A stretch of 64,000 nucleotides of DNA from Giesbergeria anulus (GCF_900111115.1 NZ_FOGD01000005.1:1-64000); one strand, 5' to 3'. Shown: positions 20,625 through 30,270, counted from the first letter of the stretch. Notes: a model not told the origin generated them from the sequence alone. Numbers and translations are program-made.

Positions 20625-21569
20625 ATGACAGCACACTGGATGCGCCGCACCACCTTGGCCGTCGCCTGCGCGGCCGCCGCACTGTTGAGCGCCTGCGGCT
20701 CCAGCAGCATCGAGTCGGCACTGACCCCTGAGCGGCTGGTCGCTTTTGGCGATGGCTACAGCGCTGCGGGCGAGCGCCGCTACACCGTGAACAACGGCAG
20801 CATCAACAACTGGACGCTGCAACTGCTGGACTATTACCAACGCGCTGGTCACACCCCCAGCGGGCTGGTCAATATGGCCGAAGGTAACGCCCGCCTCAGC
20901 GCCCACCCAGACGCCGCTGGGCAAGCCAGCACACGCACGGTAACCGAGCAAATCGACCAGTTTCTAGCCAAGCAAACGCTGGGCACAAACGATATCGTGC
21001 TCATTAACGCAGGCATCAGCGACTTGATCGTCGATATGGCCGCCGTGCAGGCAGGCACGTTGAGCCGCGAGCAATTTACCGCCCAAGCACGCCAGCACGG
21101 CCAAGCCTTGGCCGCGCAGGTGCGCCGGGTGGTGGCAGCAGGGGGCAACCATGTGGCCGTGTCTGGCACCTACGACTTGGGGCGCACCCCTTGGGCCGCA
21201 GCGATTGGCCAGCAAGACCTGCTAAGCCAAGCCAGCAGCCAATTCAATCAGGGCCTATTGGTGGCAGTGAACGATTTGAGCGCGCATGTGCTGTATTTGG
21301 ATGTGGCCTACTACGTCAACCTCTACACCTCGACGCCAGCCTCGTTCTCATTTAGCAACGCCACCACGCCCGTGTGTACCTCGGTGGATACAGGCAACGG
21401 CATTGGCATTGGTACTGGGCAGATCAACTCTAGCCTGTGCAGCACCGCCACCTTGGTATCGGGAGCCGATGCAGACCGCTACGTATTTGCCGATGCGGTG
21501 TACCTAACCCCCTCGGCCCAGCGCCAACTGGGCCTGTACGCCTACGACAAGCTGCGCGCACGCTGGTAA
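20625..21569 (+). CDS. SGNH-fold lipoprotein lacking the catalytic residues
   Basis: 314 aa. The signal peptide ends in a lipobox LLSAC before GSSS, predicting an outer-membrane or periplasmic lipoprotein. The domain order is that of SGNH/GDSL hydrolases, but the key residues differ. The nucleophile block reads AFGDGYSAAG (Ser replaced by Gly), block III reads NAGISDL (the oxyanion Asn replaced by Ser), and the last block reads FADAVYLTPSAQR (Tyr in place of the catalytic His). It is clearly related to the convergent gene at 21591-22754, which keeps all three. I infer a pseudo-enzyme with a binding or structural role; the substrate is unknown. Confidence 0.8.
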   Translation: MTAHWMRRTTLAVACAAAALLSACGSSSIESALTPERLVAFGDGYSAAGERRYTVNNGSINNWTLQLLDYYQRAGHTPSGLVNMAEGNARLSAHPDAAGQASTRTVTEQIDQFLAKQTLGTNDIVLINAGISDLIVDMAAVQAGTLSREQFTAQARQHGQALAAQVRRVVAAGGNHVAVSGTYDLGRTPWAAAIGQQDLLSQASSQFNQGLLVAVNDLSAHVLYLDVAYYVNLYTSTPASFSFSNATTPVCTSVDTGNGIGIGTGQINSSLCSTATLVSGADADRYVFADAVYLTPSAQRQLGLYAYDKLRARW

Positions 21570-21590
21570 GCAGCCTGCCCCTTGAGCCCA

Positions 21591-22754
21591 TTAAAGCCAA
21601 CCAGCCACCTCCAAACGCTCAATGATGTAGTCGGACATCAAACGGTAGCCACGCGGCGAGAGGTGTACATCGTCGGCATACAGGTAGCCGTCGGTGTTGG
21701 CCGCCACGGTGCTGTAGGCTGTACAAACCAAGGCGGTGCCATTGAGCGGATTGAGGGCTGGATTGGTGCTGCAAGCTGGCGCGGTGATGTTGGTCAAACC
21801 AAAACGGACAGGATCAGCCACCTGCGCCCGGCTCTGGGCAAAAAGATCGGCTTGCACGACTGGGGTACCGGTCAGGCCTGCCTGCAACTGGGCATTAAAA
21901 GCCATCGCCATCGTAGTGATGAGCTGGCGGGTGGCAGCGTCGTAAGACAAGGCCAGCGGCGTCGTGGCTACATCGGGCACATTGGCTACCAACACATATT
22001 GCGCGCCCTTGGCCAGCACCTGCTCGCGCACCAGCGTTGCCAAGGCTGCACCTGCTTGGGTCATGCCCTGCACCGCCGCCGCAGTGGCAGCACTGACGGC
22101 GCTGGCCCCGCCAGTGGCTACCGCCGTCTGGGCAGACTGATCCCACCCTGCCGCCAAAGCAGCACCCACAGCCGTCGTCCCACCTTGGGAGGCTGCGGCC
22201 ACTGCCTTCAGGTGCATGAACAGATCGTTGGCCCCCGCCATCACCGTGACCAGTTCAGTGCCTGCAAAGCTACCGCCGGTGCGCGACAGGTGGTTGGCCA
22301 TCTGGGTTTGCACCGGCACCGCCGTCACGCCCAATGTACTGGCATAAAACGGTGCTGCTTGCAACGCCACACTGTGCGGCCCCAAGGGGCTGCTCACGCG
22401 GGCGCTGCCTTGGGCATAGTTGTAGCAGCCCGGTACGTTGGTCACAGCGGCTCCCACCAAACCGGGGATATTGGGCAACAGCCCCGTCTGGGCAGCACAG
22501 GGTGCAGCCACAGACAAACGCTGGGCGAGATGCTCCGTCCAGTTCAGCCCCGTAGCCCCATTGATGGTGTATTTGCCACCGCCCAACGCTGCCACAGTGC
22601 CAACACGGTACGAACCGACATCACTGAGGCTGTCACCAAAGTTGACCACGCCGCTCCAACGCATGGTGTTGTCGTCACTACCGCCGCAGGCGGCCAATAC
22701 CGCAGCCGTGAGCACCGGAACAGCCCAACGGGCCAAAGAAAACTGTCGTGCCAT
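21591..22754 (-). CDS. SGNH/GDSL-family esterase, secreted lipoprotein-like
   Basis: 387 aa from the ATG at 22754 (MARQFSLARW); the frame is open to 22829. The hydrophobic leader ends LTAAVLAACGG, a good lipobox. It has the full set of SGNH blocks: NFGDSLSDVG with the Ser nucleophile near residue 44, AGANDLF with the oxyanion Asn, and YADDVHLSPRGYR with the Asp/His pair. Ala-rich helical stretches fill the middle. Such proteins are lipases or esterases of the cell envelope. Its nearest relative in the window is the convergent gene ending 21 bp away, which lost the catalytic residues, suggesting a local duplication. Confidence 0.82.
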   Translation of the reverse strand: MARQFSLARWAVPVLTAAVLAACGGSDDNTMRWSGVVNFGDSLSDVGSYRVGTVAALGGGKYTINGATGLNWTEHLAQRLSVAAPCAAQTGLLPNIPGLVGAAVTNVPGCYNYAQGSARVSSPLGPHSVALQAAPFYASTLGVTAVPVQTQMANHLSRTGGSFAGTELVTVMAGANDLFMHLKAVAAASQGGTTAVGAALAAGWDQSAQTAVATGGASAVSAATAAAVQGMTQAGAALATLVREQVLAKGAQYVLVANVPDVATTPLALSYDAATRQLITTMAMAFNAQLQAGLTGTPVVQADLFAQSRAQVADPVRFGLTNITAPACSTNPALNPLNGTALVCTAYSTVAANTDGYLYADDVHLSPRGYRLMSDYIIERLEVAGWL

Positions 22755-22849
22755 GAAAAGACTCCTGAATAGATTAAGTACCGATACGGTACCCCATTGA
22801 GCAAAATGCTCATGCGGCGGCCTGCTCAAGGGCTACTCGAATCTAGGCA

Positions 22850-24298
22850 CTATTGGCCCTGAGCGGCCCACTCCACCAAGGCATCCAGCACCGGACGCGC
22901 TGCTGCCGCTTGGGCATGGTTGACCACTGCCACCAAGACATAGCGGCGGCCATCGGTGGCATGGACGTAACCTGCCACCGCCATCACATCACGCAGGCTG
23001 CCGGTTTTCAGATGGGCGCGGGCGCTAGCACGGCTGCGGCGCAGCGTACCGTCTACCCCAGTCACGGGCAAGGAGGCCAGCAGTTCGGGCATCACCGGCG
23101 AGGCCCAAGCCGCCTGCAACATGCGCGCCAAGGCTTGGGCGGTGATGCGGGTCTGGCGGCTCAAACCAGCGCCGTTGTCCATCGCCGGGAGGTCGGCCTC
23201 ATCCCAGCGGGTACGCCACCACTGGCGCACCGCTGCGCGGGCGTTCTCTGGTGTCCCCACACCGTGCTGCTGCCAGCCCAAGGTCAGCCACAACTGCTGG
23301 GCCATCACGTTGTTGCTGTATTTGTTGATGTCACGCACCACCTCGGCCAAGGAGGGAGAGGTGGCTACCCAAGCAGGCTCCAGATGGCGTGGCACTGTGC
23401 CGCTGCGCACGGTGCCAGTGAGCTGGCCGCCCAACTCGCGCCACATGCCTTCCACCGCCCGCTGGGCGTAACGGGCCGGATCGGCATAGGCCATGGCCCA
23501 ACTGCGCTCGCCACAAGCGGCAGCATAGGCCCCGCGCAGCACCACACGGGTGGCATCACTCCAGTCGGCGCGCAGACTGGCGCGCCAGTCACCACAGGCC
23601 GTACCGGCAGGGGCTAGCGGTACTGTGGCGGGCGCTTGCACCCCTGCCAAGGGCGGCTCCATTTGCACCCTCGCTACCCCAGCAGCGGGGTCTGGTACCA
23701 GATTGAACACCACCGCCTTAAAGTTGAGCAGCAGTGCATCAGGCGCGGCGTTGTAGGGGCGCAGCGGTTCGCCATCAAACGCGGCGGGGTCGTGGGCGGG
23801 CAACACAAAGGCAGAGTGATCGAGCACGATATCGCCCGCAATCTGGCGTATGCCTTGCCCCTGCAAGCGCCGCAGCAGCAGCCACAGGCGCTCCATGACC
23901 ATTTTGGGATCACCTTGGCCGCGCAAATAGACATTGCCTTGCAAGGTGCCAGAGCGCACCGGGCCGTCGATATACACCGGGGTTTGCCAAACATAGGCCG
24001 GCCCCAGTAACTCCAGCCCGGCATAGGTAGTGACCAGCTTCATCACCGAAGCGGGGTTCATCGGCACTTGGGCACGGTGAGCCAAGCGGGGCGTGCCTCC
24101 GGCAGCATCCACCACCAGTACAGACACAGCATCGGGCGGCAACTGGGCGCGCTCCAGTGCGGTTTGGACAGGGACAGGCAGCGGCCCTTGCGCTGCCAGA
24201 GCAGCCTGCGCACCCATCAACGCCCAAGCCCAAGCCCAAGCCAAGACAAATCCTAGCCTACGACCACCGCCGTTACACCAACAAGTAGAAAACAACAT
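22850..24298 (-). CDS. dacB: D-alanyl-D-alanine carboxypeptidase/endopeptidase (PBP4)
   Basis: About 482 aa from the ATG at 24298; ATGs further up to 24352 cannot be excluded. A signal peptide (VLAWAWAWALMGAQAALA) sends it to the periplasm. The penicillin-binding motifs are SVMK (in MNPASVMKLVTTYAG), SNN (INKYSNNVMAQQLWL) and KTG (HLKTGSLRDVMAVAGYV). The long insertion between the first two motifs is the domain typical of PBP4. It trims and opens peptidoglycan cross-links. It is divergent from the EamA transporter, with about 80 bp between. Confidence 0.93.
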   Translation of the reverse strand: MLFSTCWCNGGGRRLGFVLAWAWAWALMGAQAALAAQGPLPVPVQTALERAQLPPDAVSVLVVDAAGGTPRLAHRAQVPMNPASVMKLVTTYAGLELLGPAYVWQTPVYIDGPVRSGTLQGNVYLRGQGDPKMVMERLWLLLRRLQGQGIRQIAGDIVLDHSAFVLPAHDPAAFDGEPLRPYNAAPDALLLNFKAVVFNLVPDPAAGVARVQMEPPLAGVQAPATVPLAPAGTACGDWRASLRADWSDATRVVLRGAYAAACGERSWAMAYADPARYAQRAVEGMWRELGGQLTGTVRSGTVPRHLEPAWVATSPSLAEVVRDINKYSNNVMAQQLWLTLGWQQHGVGTPENARAAVRQWWRTRWDEADLPAMDNGAGLSRQTRITAQALARMLQAAWASPVMPELLASLPVTGVDGTLRRSRASARAHLKTGSLRDVMAVAGYVHATDGRRYVLVAVVNHAQAAAARPVLDALVEWAAQGQ

Positions 24299-24381
24299 GG
24301 CAGCCAGTTTATGCCCCATCGGGCCAGCGCCCTCATCCCCCTGCGCCACCACAGGTACAGACTGCCACCGATAATCTGGTG

Positions 24382-25356
24382 ATGCGTTTTTCTCCCCGCT
24401 CTGTGGGCCTACTGGCCGCGTTCGTCACCGTAGCGATTTGGACGGCCTTTATCCTGATTGCCCGCGCCTCATCACAGCGTAGTTTGGCACCACTAGATAT
24501 TGCTTGGCTGCGCGTGCTGGGGGCCAGTACGGTGCTGATGCCTTGGGGCTGGTGGCTGGTGCGCCGCCGGGGACGCAACCCCACTCTGCGTGCGGCCATG
24601 CCGTCGAGCCTATTGGGGTTTTCGCCGCTGCCACTGCACCTGACGGTACAGTTAGGCATGTTTGGTGGCGTGATTTATTGCCTGCTGGTTTATTCTGGAT
24701 TTTTCTACGCCCCAGCCACCCATGCCTCAGTGCTGCTACCAGGCAGCCTACCCTTGTGGACGACGCTGCTGGCCGCCATACTGCTGCGTGAGCACATTAC
24801 CCCCATGCGGGCCACCGGCTTGGCCTTGATTGTGGTGGGCGATCTACTGGTGGGAGGCAGCAGCCTGCTGGCAGCATTCAACGGCGGCGATGTCTGGCGG
24901 GGCGATATGCTGTTTATGGCCGCATCCATGTGCTGGGCCTGCTACAGCGTACTGGCCCGGCGCTGTGGTGCCGATGCCGTGCAAGCCACCATTGCCATTA
25001 CTGCGTTTGCGCTCATCACTTATGTGCCCATTTATGCGCTGTTAGTAGGCTTAGGCTTACTGAGCAGCCAACTGGTGCAAGCACCGTGGAGCGAGATTGC
25101 TTTTCAGATGCTGTTCCAAGGCGTAGGCTCGGTAGCCATCTCCGGCATCACCTTCACGCACATGGTGCAGCACTTTGGGCCAGTGCGCTCCACCATGATT
25201 ACGGCCTTGGTGCCAGGCCTGTCTGCCATTGGTGCGGTGTTATTGCTGGAGGAGCCACTGCACTGGAATCTGGTGGCCGGGCTGCTGTTGGTCACGGTGG
25301 GTATCTTCTTTGGCGTGCTGGGTGTACGGGCGGTGCGTAACAATGCAGCCCCATGA
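24382..25356 (+). CDS. EamA-family (DMT superfamily) transporter
   Basis: 324 aa from the ATG at 24382; a GTG one codon up also opens the frame. About ten membrane helices fall into two EamA repeats (residues 10-150 and 175-315), starting SVGLLAAFVTVAIWTAFILI. The substrate cannot be read from sequence; relatives export amino acids or other metabolites. It overlaps the tsaB start by 4 bp (ATGA), placing it at the head of an overlapping four-gene string. Confidence 0.85.
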   Translation: MRFSPRSVGLLAAFVTVAIWTAFILIARASSQRSLAPLDIAWLRVLGASTVLMPWGWWLVRRRGRNPTLRAAMPSSLLGFSPLPLHLTVQLGMFGGVIYCLLVYSGFFYAPATHASVLLPGSLPLWTTLLAAILLREHITPMRATGLALIVVGDLLVGGSSLLAAFNGGDVWRGDMLFMAASMCWACYSVLARRCGADAVQATIAITAFALITYVPIYALLVGLGLLSSQLVQAPWSEIAFQMLFQGVGSVAISGITFTHMVQHFGPVRSTMITALVPGLSAIGAVLLLEEPLHWNLVAGLLLVTVGIFFGVLGVRAVRNNAAP

Positions 25357-26063
25357 ACCTGCTTGCCTTTGATACCAGCACCGATACCCTTTCTATTGCT
25401 GTGGCGCGTGGCCCAGCCCTGTGGCAGCACAGCGGCCCCGGCGCAGCGCAATCCTCGGCCACGCTTATCCCGGCCATCGAGCAATTGCTCCACGACGCCG
25501 GATTGACCCTCGGCCAGCTCGATGCCATTGTGTTTGGGCGCGGCCCCGGCTCTTTTACCGGCCTGCGCACCGCCTGCGCCATTGCCCAAGGCTTGGCTTT
25601 TGGGGCCAACGGCGGGCGTGGCCTGCCTGTTCTGCCCATAGATACCCTGATGGCGGTGGCCGAAGCGGCCCGCCAGCAGCACGGCTGCACCCAGATCGTA
25701 GCCACGCTCGATGCACGCATGAACGAGGTCTACCACGGCCAGTACCAATGGCAAGATGGCGCTTGGCTGGCCCCGGAAGACTTTGGCCTGTGCGCCCCCG
25801 AAGCCGTGGCTGTGCCCTTGGGTTGGACGGTGGCGGGCAACGCCCATGCCGCCTATGGGCCACGCCTTGCCCCCCATGCTTTGCACGTAGCCGCCTTGCC
25901 CAGCGCCAGCGCACTGTTGCAACTGGCCCCGGCGCTGCTCCAAGCTGGGGCAGCCGTACCTGCCGACCAAGCCCTGCCCCGCTACGTGCGCGACAAGGTA
26001 GCCAAAACCACCGCCGAACGCGAAGCCGAACGGGCCACCACCCAGCCAGCAGCACAACCATGA
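25353..26063 (+). CDS. tsaB: tRNA threonylcarbamoyladenosine modification protein TsaB
   Basis: 236 aa. The ASKHA-fold N-terminus MNLLAFDTSTDTLSIAVARG and the family signature GRGPGSFTGLRTACAIAQGL are both present. TsaB bridges TsaD and TsaE in making t6A at tRNA position 37. It overlaps the gene before and rimI after by 4 bp each. The last 25 residues are Ala/Thr/Gln-rich. Confidence 0.95.
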   Translation: MNLLAFDTSTDTLSIAVARGPALWQHSGPGAAQSSATLIPAIEQLLHDAGLTLGQLDAIVFGRGPGSFTGLRTACAIAQGLAFGANGGRGLPVLPIDTLMAVAEAARQQHGCTQIVATLDARMNEVYHGQYQWQDGAWLAPEDFGLCAPEAVAVPLGWTVAGNAHAAYGPRLAPHALHVAALPSASALLQLAPALLQAGAAVPADQALPRYVRDKVAKTTAEREAERATTQPAAQP

Positions 26064-26539
26064 GCGCCCAACCCAACGCCCACCACCCTGCCCCTGAAGT
26101 GTGCCTGCAAGCCCTGAGCATCAATGATTTGGATACGCTGCTGGCCGTAGAGCAGCGCGCCTACAGCCACCCTTGGACACGCGGCAACTTTACCGATGCG
26201 CTGGCCAGCGGTTACCAAATTCAACTGCTCAAAGGCGGGCCTGAACTGCTGGGCTATTTTGTGGCTATGCCGGGAGTCGATGAGGCCCATTTGCTCAACA
26301 TCACCGTGGCCCCAGAGTTTCAGGGGCAAGGCTGGGCGCGGCTGCTATTGGATGCGCTGGCGCTGTGGGCGCGCGGCCAGCGGGCGCAATGGCTTTGGTT
26401 AGAGGTGCGGATCGGCAACTTGCGCGCACGCCATATCTATGAACAATATGGTTTTCGGGAGGTGGGGGTACGCAAGAACTACTACCCCGCAGCCCACGGC
26501 CAGCGCGAAGATGCTGTGGTGATGAGCGTACCCTTATGA
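26060..26539 (+). CDS. rimI: Ribosomal-protein-alanine N-acetyltransferase
   Basis: 159 aa from the ATG at 26060, which overlaps the tsaB stop by 4 bp. It is a GNAT acetyltransferase: AVEQRAYSHPWTRGNF is the RimI N-terminal signature, LLNITVAPEFQGQGWARLLLD is motif A with the acetyl-CoA loop (GQGWA), and ARHIYEQYGFREVGVRKNYY is the C-terminal motif. It acetylates the N-terminus of ribosomal protein S18 in E. coli. The tsaB-rimI neighbourhood is a standard one. Confidence 0.94.
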   Translation: MSAQPNAHHPAPEVCLQALSINDLDTLLAVEQRAYSHPWTRGNFTDALASGYQIQLLKGGPELLGYFVAMPGVDEAHLLNITVAPEFQGQGWARLLLDALALWARGQRAQWLWLEVRIGNLRARHIYEQYGFREVGVRKNYYPAAHGQREDAVVMSVPL

Positions 26540-27306
26540 GCCTGCACCTTGATGCCCGCCAGCGCGCCATGCTGCAAGAAATGGGCGTGCATGTCTGGTC
26601 GCCAGCCCCTGTGGTCAGTGCCCCACTAGGGCAGCCGCTGGCCGCCGACACCACAGCCGGAGCCATGCTGCCGCCCACACCCACCATACAGCAGCCCACC
26701 AGAACACCCCCACCATCTAGGGCAGCATACCAAGCCACTGGTGCAATCTCCACGCCTGTAGCCAGCACCACACCTTCGGCAACCACCAGCGCAGCACTGG
26801 TACTACATCCGCCCCGGCGGCTCTACCCCGCCACAGCAGAAACCACCACGGTGGCCCCCCATCTTGGCAATGCTTGGCTGATTGTGGCCGAGGGCCGCGC
26901 CGATACCGATCCACTGGCGGGCGATGCCGGTACGCTGCTGCACAACATGCTGCGCGCCCTGCAATTGCACCAACACCCACAAGTGTTTTTTTGTGGCGTA
27001 GAGCTGGCCCCCCCCCATCAACCCCATGCCACGCCTCACCCCGATGCCGTACTCACCCCAGCCTTGGCCCAAATCCAGCCCGCGATGGTGCTGCTGATGG
27101 GGCGGCTGGCCGCCCGTGCGGCGCTGGGGCGCACCGAACCGCTAGGGCAACTGCGCGCCCAACCGCACAGTGTGGCAGGCTACCCGGCCATCGTCACCTA
27201 CGATGCCCCCTATTTGCTGCGCCAAGGCAAATACAAGGCCGCCGCGTGGGCCGACCTGTGCCACGCCCGCCACATGGTTCAGGCCCTGCCGCCTCACAGA
27301 CGGTAA
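26536..27306 (+). CDS. Degenerate uracil-DNA-glycosylase-like protein
   Basis: 256 aa, overlapping rimI by 4 bp, the position where Comamonadaceae usually carry a family-4-like uracil-DNA glycosylase. The fold can be followed (LAGDAGTLLHNMLRAL, MVLLMGRLAARAALG, AAAWADLC), but the functional residues are gone. The motif normally reading GEAPG is AEGRA, the HP.Y motif reads TYDAPYLLR with no His, and the Fe-S cysteines of family 4 are missing, including the KCRPP position. About 90 N-terminal residues are low-complexity Pro/Thr/Ala. I infer loss of catalysis; the reading frame is intact, so it may still be expressed. Confidence 0.65.
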   Translation: MSLHLDARQRAMLQEMGVHVWSPAPVVSAPLGQPLAADTTAGAMLPPTPTIQQPTRTPPPSRAAYQATGAISTPVASTTPSATTSAALVLHPPRRLYPATAETTTVAPHLGNAWLIVAEGRADTDPLAGDAGTLLHNMLRALQLHQHPQVFFCGVELAPPHQPHATPHPDAVLTPALAQIQPAMVLLMGRLAARAALGRTEPLGQLRAQPHSVAGYPAIVTYDAPYLLRQGKYKAAAWADLCHARHMVQALPPHRR

Positions 27307-27397
27307 TGCTCAGGCTGGCTTGTCCAGCACAAACGCACTGGCCAACTGTGCCAGATTGATGCATTGGTCTTGCAAGCTGGCAGCAGCGGGGGTGGCT

Positions 27398-28117
27398 TTA
27401 CTGCGGGCTAGACTGCTCGCAGCGCAGCGTGGAAGACTGTGCCTGGGTGGCTACGGCGGCAAAATCGCTCAATGTGCCTAAACGCCCCACCTCACCATTG
27501 AGCAGGTAGTAAATACTGGCCGGGGCAAAGGTGGGCACAGCCACATCAGCGCCCACACACAGGGCACCACCTTGGTAGCAGCGGGCCACATAGGGGCTAA
27601 CCACTTGGGTGGGCGTGGGCTGCAAAAATAAGGTGGGGTAAGTACGCTCGGCCCAATCGAGCACACATTCCAGCGGCTGTGATACGCCCGTGCCCACCAC
27701 GATGCGCTCTACCTGCGTGCCCCCTTGCACCGGAAACACCAGCCGCGCAGCCCGCGCCCCCGGTGCCGTAGGCACAAAACCGACCAAGGTAGAGCAACCC
27801 AGCCCCGGCTGCAAAGTCCGACCACTGCAACCGTCAGACCCCTGCACGGCAAAGTCTGCCGGGGCTATGCTGGGGCAACCCAGCGCCATGCACACGGCCA
27901 TGTCACTATCCACGCGCACCTGCCCCAGCGTCACAGGAGTGCTACCTTGGTTAAATACAGAAAAATACTGGGCCGCATAAGTGGCACCCACCGGAATCTT
28001 GCCAAAGTGGTGCTCCAGTGGCGGATCGGTAATAGCCACTTGGGCCAGTGCAGGCACTGCCAATGCACACAGCCCGGCAGCAGAGAGGGTCTGGCGAACA
28101 AAAAGAGGAAAGCGCAT
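27398..28117 (-). CDS. Exported protein with choice-of-anchor-type Ig domain and C-terminal unknown module
   Basis: 239 aa from the ATG at 28117 (MRFPLFVRQTL), preceded on the minus strand by a GGAGC-like site. The signal peptide ends ALAVPALAQ. Residues about 30-145 look like the Ig-like choice-of-anchor D fold (HHFGKIPVGATYAAQYFSVF, then cysteine-containing strands). The C-terminal 80 residues (from LECVLDWAERTYPTLF to GTLSDFAAVA) match the N-terminal module of the protein encoded at 30478-31965. Function unknown. It is near actP but 130 bp away behind the actP terminator. Confidence 0.7.
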   Translation of the reverse strand: MRFPLFVRQTLSAAGLCALAVPALAQVAITDPPLEHHFGKIPVGATYAAQYFSVFNQGSTPVTLGQVRVDSDMAVCMALGCPSIAPADFAVQGSDGCSGRTLQPGLGCSTLVGFVPTAPGARAARLVFPVQGGTQVERIVVGTGVSQPLECVLDWAERTYPTLFLQPTPTQVVSPYVARCYQGGALCVGADVAVPTFAPASIYYLLNGEVGRLGTLSDFAAVATQAQSSTLRCEQSSPQ

Positions 28118-28204
28118 GGCAAACAGCTCCTGCAAACGGGGGATGGAAAAGCCATCAGCTTGCCCCTATTGCCGTAGGGCGTCAAGCACCCCCTAAGACC
28201 ACCA

Positions 28205-28239
28205 TAAAAAAAGCCAGTCAGCTTTTACACCGACTGGCT
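28205..28239 (-). terminator. Rho-independent terminator of yjcH-actP
   Basis: On the minus strand AGCCAGTC (28239-28232) pairs with GACTGGCT (28219-28212) across a 12-nt loop, followed by a run of six T residues (28211-28206). It starts about 29 bp after the actP stop. Confidence 0.85.
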
Positions 28240-28267
28240 GGCCCCCAAAGGGAGAGGTGATGAACGA

Positions 28268-29956
28268 TCAGTGTGCCGCAGCGCTGGCAGCGCCTACGCC
28301 AGTTTGGGCGCGCACATACTGGTCGTCAAAGGCAGCGCGTTCGGCTTGGGCTTGTGCGCTGTTGTCCAGTTTGGAGAACACATAAATACCCAAGAAAGCC
28401 AGTGGCATGGCAAACAGAGCAGGCTGTGTGTACGGGAAGATGGGAGACGCATTGCCCAGCACATCTACCCACACCGACTTGGAGAGCACCACAAACATCA
28501 CCGAGCTAATCAAGCCCGTATAGCCACCGACCAGCGCACCGCGTGTGGTCAGGCCACGCCAGTACATCGACATCAGCAGCACCGGGAAGTTAGCGCACGA
28601 TGCTACGCCAAAGGCCAACGCCACCATAAATGCCACGTTCATTTTCTCAAAGGCCACGCCCAACAGCACCGCCACCACGCCCAAACCCAGCGTAGCAATT
28701 TTGGAGACACGGATTTCTTTTTCTTCCGAGACATTGCCCTTCATGATGACGCGGGCGTACAGGTCGTGCGAGATAGCCGAAGCACCGGCCAATGCCAAGC
28801 CTGCCACCACCGCCAAAATCGTGGCAAAGGCCACAGCCGACAAAAAGCCCAGCAGCAAATTGCCACCAGCAGCCTTAGCCAAGTGCAAGGCCACCATGTT
28901 GCCACCACCAATGAGCTTGCCCTTGATATCACCGCCCTCAAAGAATTGCGGATCGGTGCCCACCAGCACAATGGAGCACAGGCCCATGATGGCAATCACG
29001 TTGAAGAAGAAGGCAATGATGCCCGACGCGTAAAACACCGACTTGCGCGCTTCCTTGGCATTGGTCACGGTAAAAAAGCGCATCAAAATGTGTGGCAGCC
29101 CGGCAATGCCGAACATCAAACCCAAGCCCATCGAAATGGCGGTGATTGGATCGGCCAGCAAGCTGCCGGGGGTCATCAGTTTAGAGCCGAGCTTATGGAC
29201 TTCCATGGCACGGGTGGTCAAGGTATCAAAGCTGAAACCAAAATTGCTAAACGCCAGCAGCATGATGGCCGTGCCACCCACCAGCAACATGCACGCCTTA
29301 ATGATCTGCACCCAAGTGGTAGCCACCATGCCACCAAAAATCACATACACCATCATCAGAATGCCCACCACCACCAGCGCAACGTGGTAATCCAAACCAA
29401 ACAACAGTTTGATGAGCTGGCCCGCGCCCACCATTTGGGCCACCAAATAGAAGCACACCACCACCAGCGAGCTAATCGCCGCCATCGTACGCACCTTGCC
29501 TTGGTTAAGGCGGTAGGCGGTGATGTCAGCAAAAGTAAATTTGCCCAGATTGCGCAGGCGCTCGGCCATCAAAAACAAGATGATGGGCCAGCCCACAAAA
29601 AAGGCCACCATGTAGATATAGCCATCTACCCCTTGGCCGTAGATCATGGCAGTCAGGCCCAGCAGCGTGGCGGCGGACATAAAGTCCCCGGCAATAGCCA
29701 AGCCATTTTGCTTGCCCGTGATACCACCACCCGCTGTGTAAAAGTCGGATGCCGACTTAGAGCGGCCCGCCGCCCAGTAGGTGATGCCCAGCGTCATGAG
29801 CACGAACACAAAGAACATGCCGATGGCGTGCAAATTGAGCGGTTGTTTTTGGGCCGCGCCCAAATCGGGGCCAGCCAAGGCTAATGTGGGCAACAGCCAC
29901 AGCAGAGCCGCCAGCGGACGGCCCACAGAAGAAAGCAGAGAAGGTGTACGGTTCAT
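28268..29956 (-). CDS. actP: Cation/acetate symporter ActP
   Basis: 562 aa member of the sodium:solute symporter family. An N-terminal signal-like helix is followed by about 13 membrane helices. The ActP-type blocks [20 protein letters not shown] and [20 protein letters not shown] are present near residues 61-100. It takes up acetate and other short carboxylates. It overlaps the upstream DUF485 gene by 4 bp, as in E. coli yjcH-actP; acs is not in the window. Confidence 0.93.
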   Translation of the reverse strand: MNRTPSLLSSVGRPLAALLWLLPTLALAGPDLGAAQKQPLNLHAIGMFFVFVLMTLGITYWAAGRSKSASDFYTAGGGITGKQNGLAIAGDFMSAATLLGLTAMIYGQGVDGYIYMVAFFVGWPIILFLMAERLRNLGKFTFADITAYRLNQGKVRTMAAISSLVVVCFYLVAQMVGAGQLIKLLFGLDYHVALVVVGILMMVYVIFGGMVATTWVQIIKACMLLVGGTAIMLLAFSNFGFSFDTLTTRAMEVHKLGSKLMTPGSLLADPITAISMGLGLMFGIAGLPHILMRFFTVTNAKEARKSVFYASGIIAFFFNVIAIMGLCSIVLVGTDPQFFEGGDIKGKLIGGGNMVALHLAKAAGGNLLLGFLSAVAFATILAVVAGLALAGASAISHDLYARVIMKGNVSEEKEIRVSKIATLGLGVVAVLLGVAFEKMNVAFMVALAFGVASCANFPVLLMSMYWRGLTTRGALVGGYTGLISSVMFVVLSKSVWVDVLGNASPIFPYTQPALFAMPLAFLGIYVFSKLDNSAQAQAERAAFDDQYVRAQTGVGAASAAAH

Positions 29957-30270
29957 GATTTTTTCAGGGCGTCTTGGACGATTTGTTCATTCAGGCTGTC
30001 AAATTCGCCATTGGCGCGGCGCACATACACCCACGTCAGCAAACAGAAAAACACGAACTGGAAAAAACCCAGTGCAAAACCTACCGTCAAATTGCTGCCT
30101 TCAAAAATGCGCGCAGCGATAAAACTGGGCACAAAGGCCACTAGCAGCACAAAGCTAAAAAACACAATAATCACCAACAGTGCCAGCGTGGCGGCAAAGC
30201 GCCCACGCTGGCGCACCAGCTGGGCATAGCGCGGGTCGCGCTTGATGTTCTCGTACAGTGGATTGGACAT
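29953..30270 (-). CDS. yjcH: DUF485 inner-membrane protein YjcH
   Basis: 105 aa from the ATG at 30270 ([15 protein letters not shown]), with GGGAGA just upstream on the minus strand. Two membrane helices (about residues 25-48 and 60-83) fit the DUF485 family, which is nearly always encoded with ActP and thought to assist it. Translationally coupled to actP through an ATGA overlap. Confidence 0.92.
   Translation of the reverse strand: MSNPLYENIKRDPRYAQLVRQRGRFAATLALLVIIVFFSFVLLVAFVPSFIAARIFEGSNLTVGFALGFFQFVFFCLLTWVYVRRANGEFDSLNEQIVQDALKKS

Noticed and set aside
21582-22772. 396-aa open frame antisense to the SGNH esterase
   Set aside because: Same reason: the minus-strand frame has a signal peptide, lipobox and all SGNH motifs, whereas the plus frame has none.
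28271-29884. 537-aa open frame antisense to actP
   Set aside because: It is a mirror of the actP coding sequence with His/Gln/Arg-rich composition, no family resemblance and no ribosome-binding site. High GC removes stop codons from the opposite strand.
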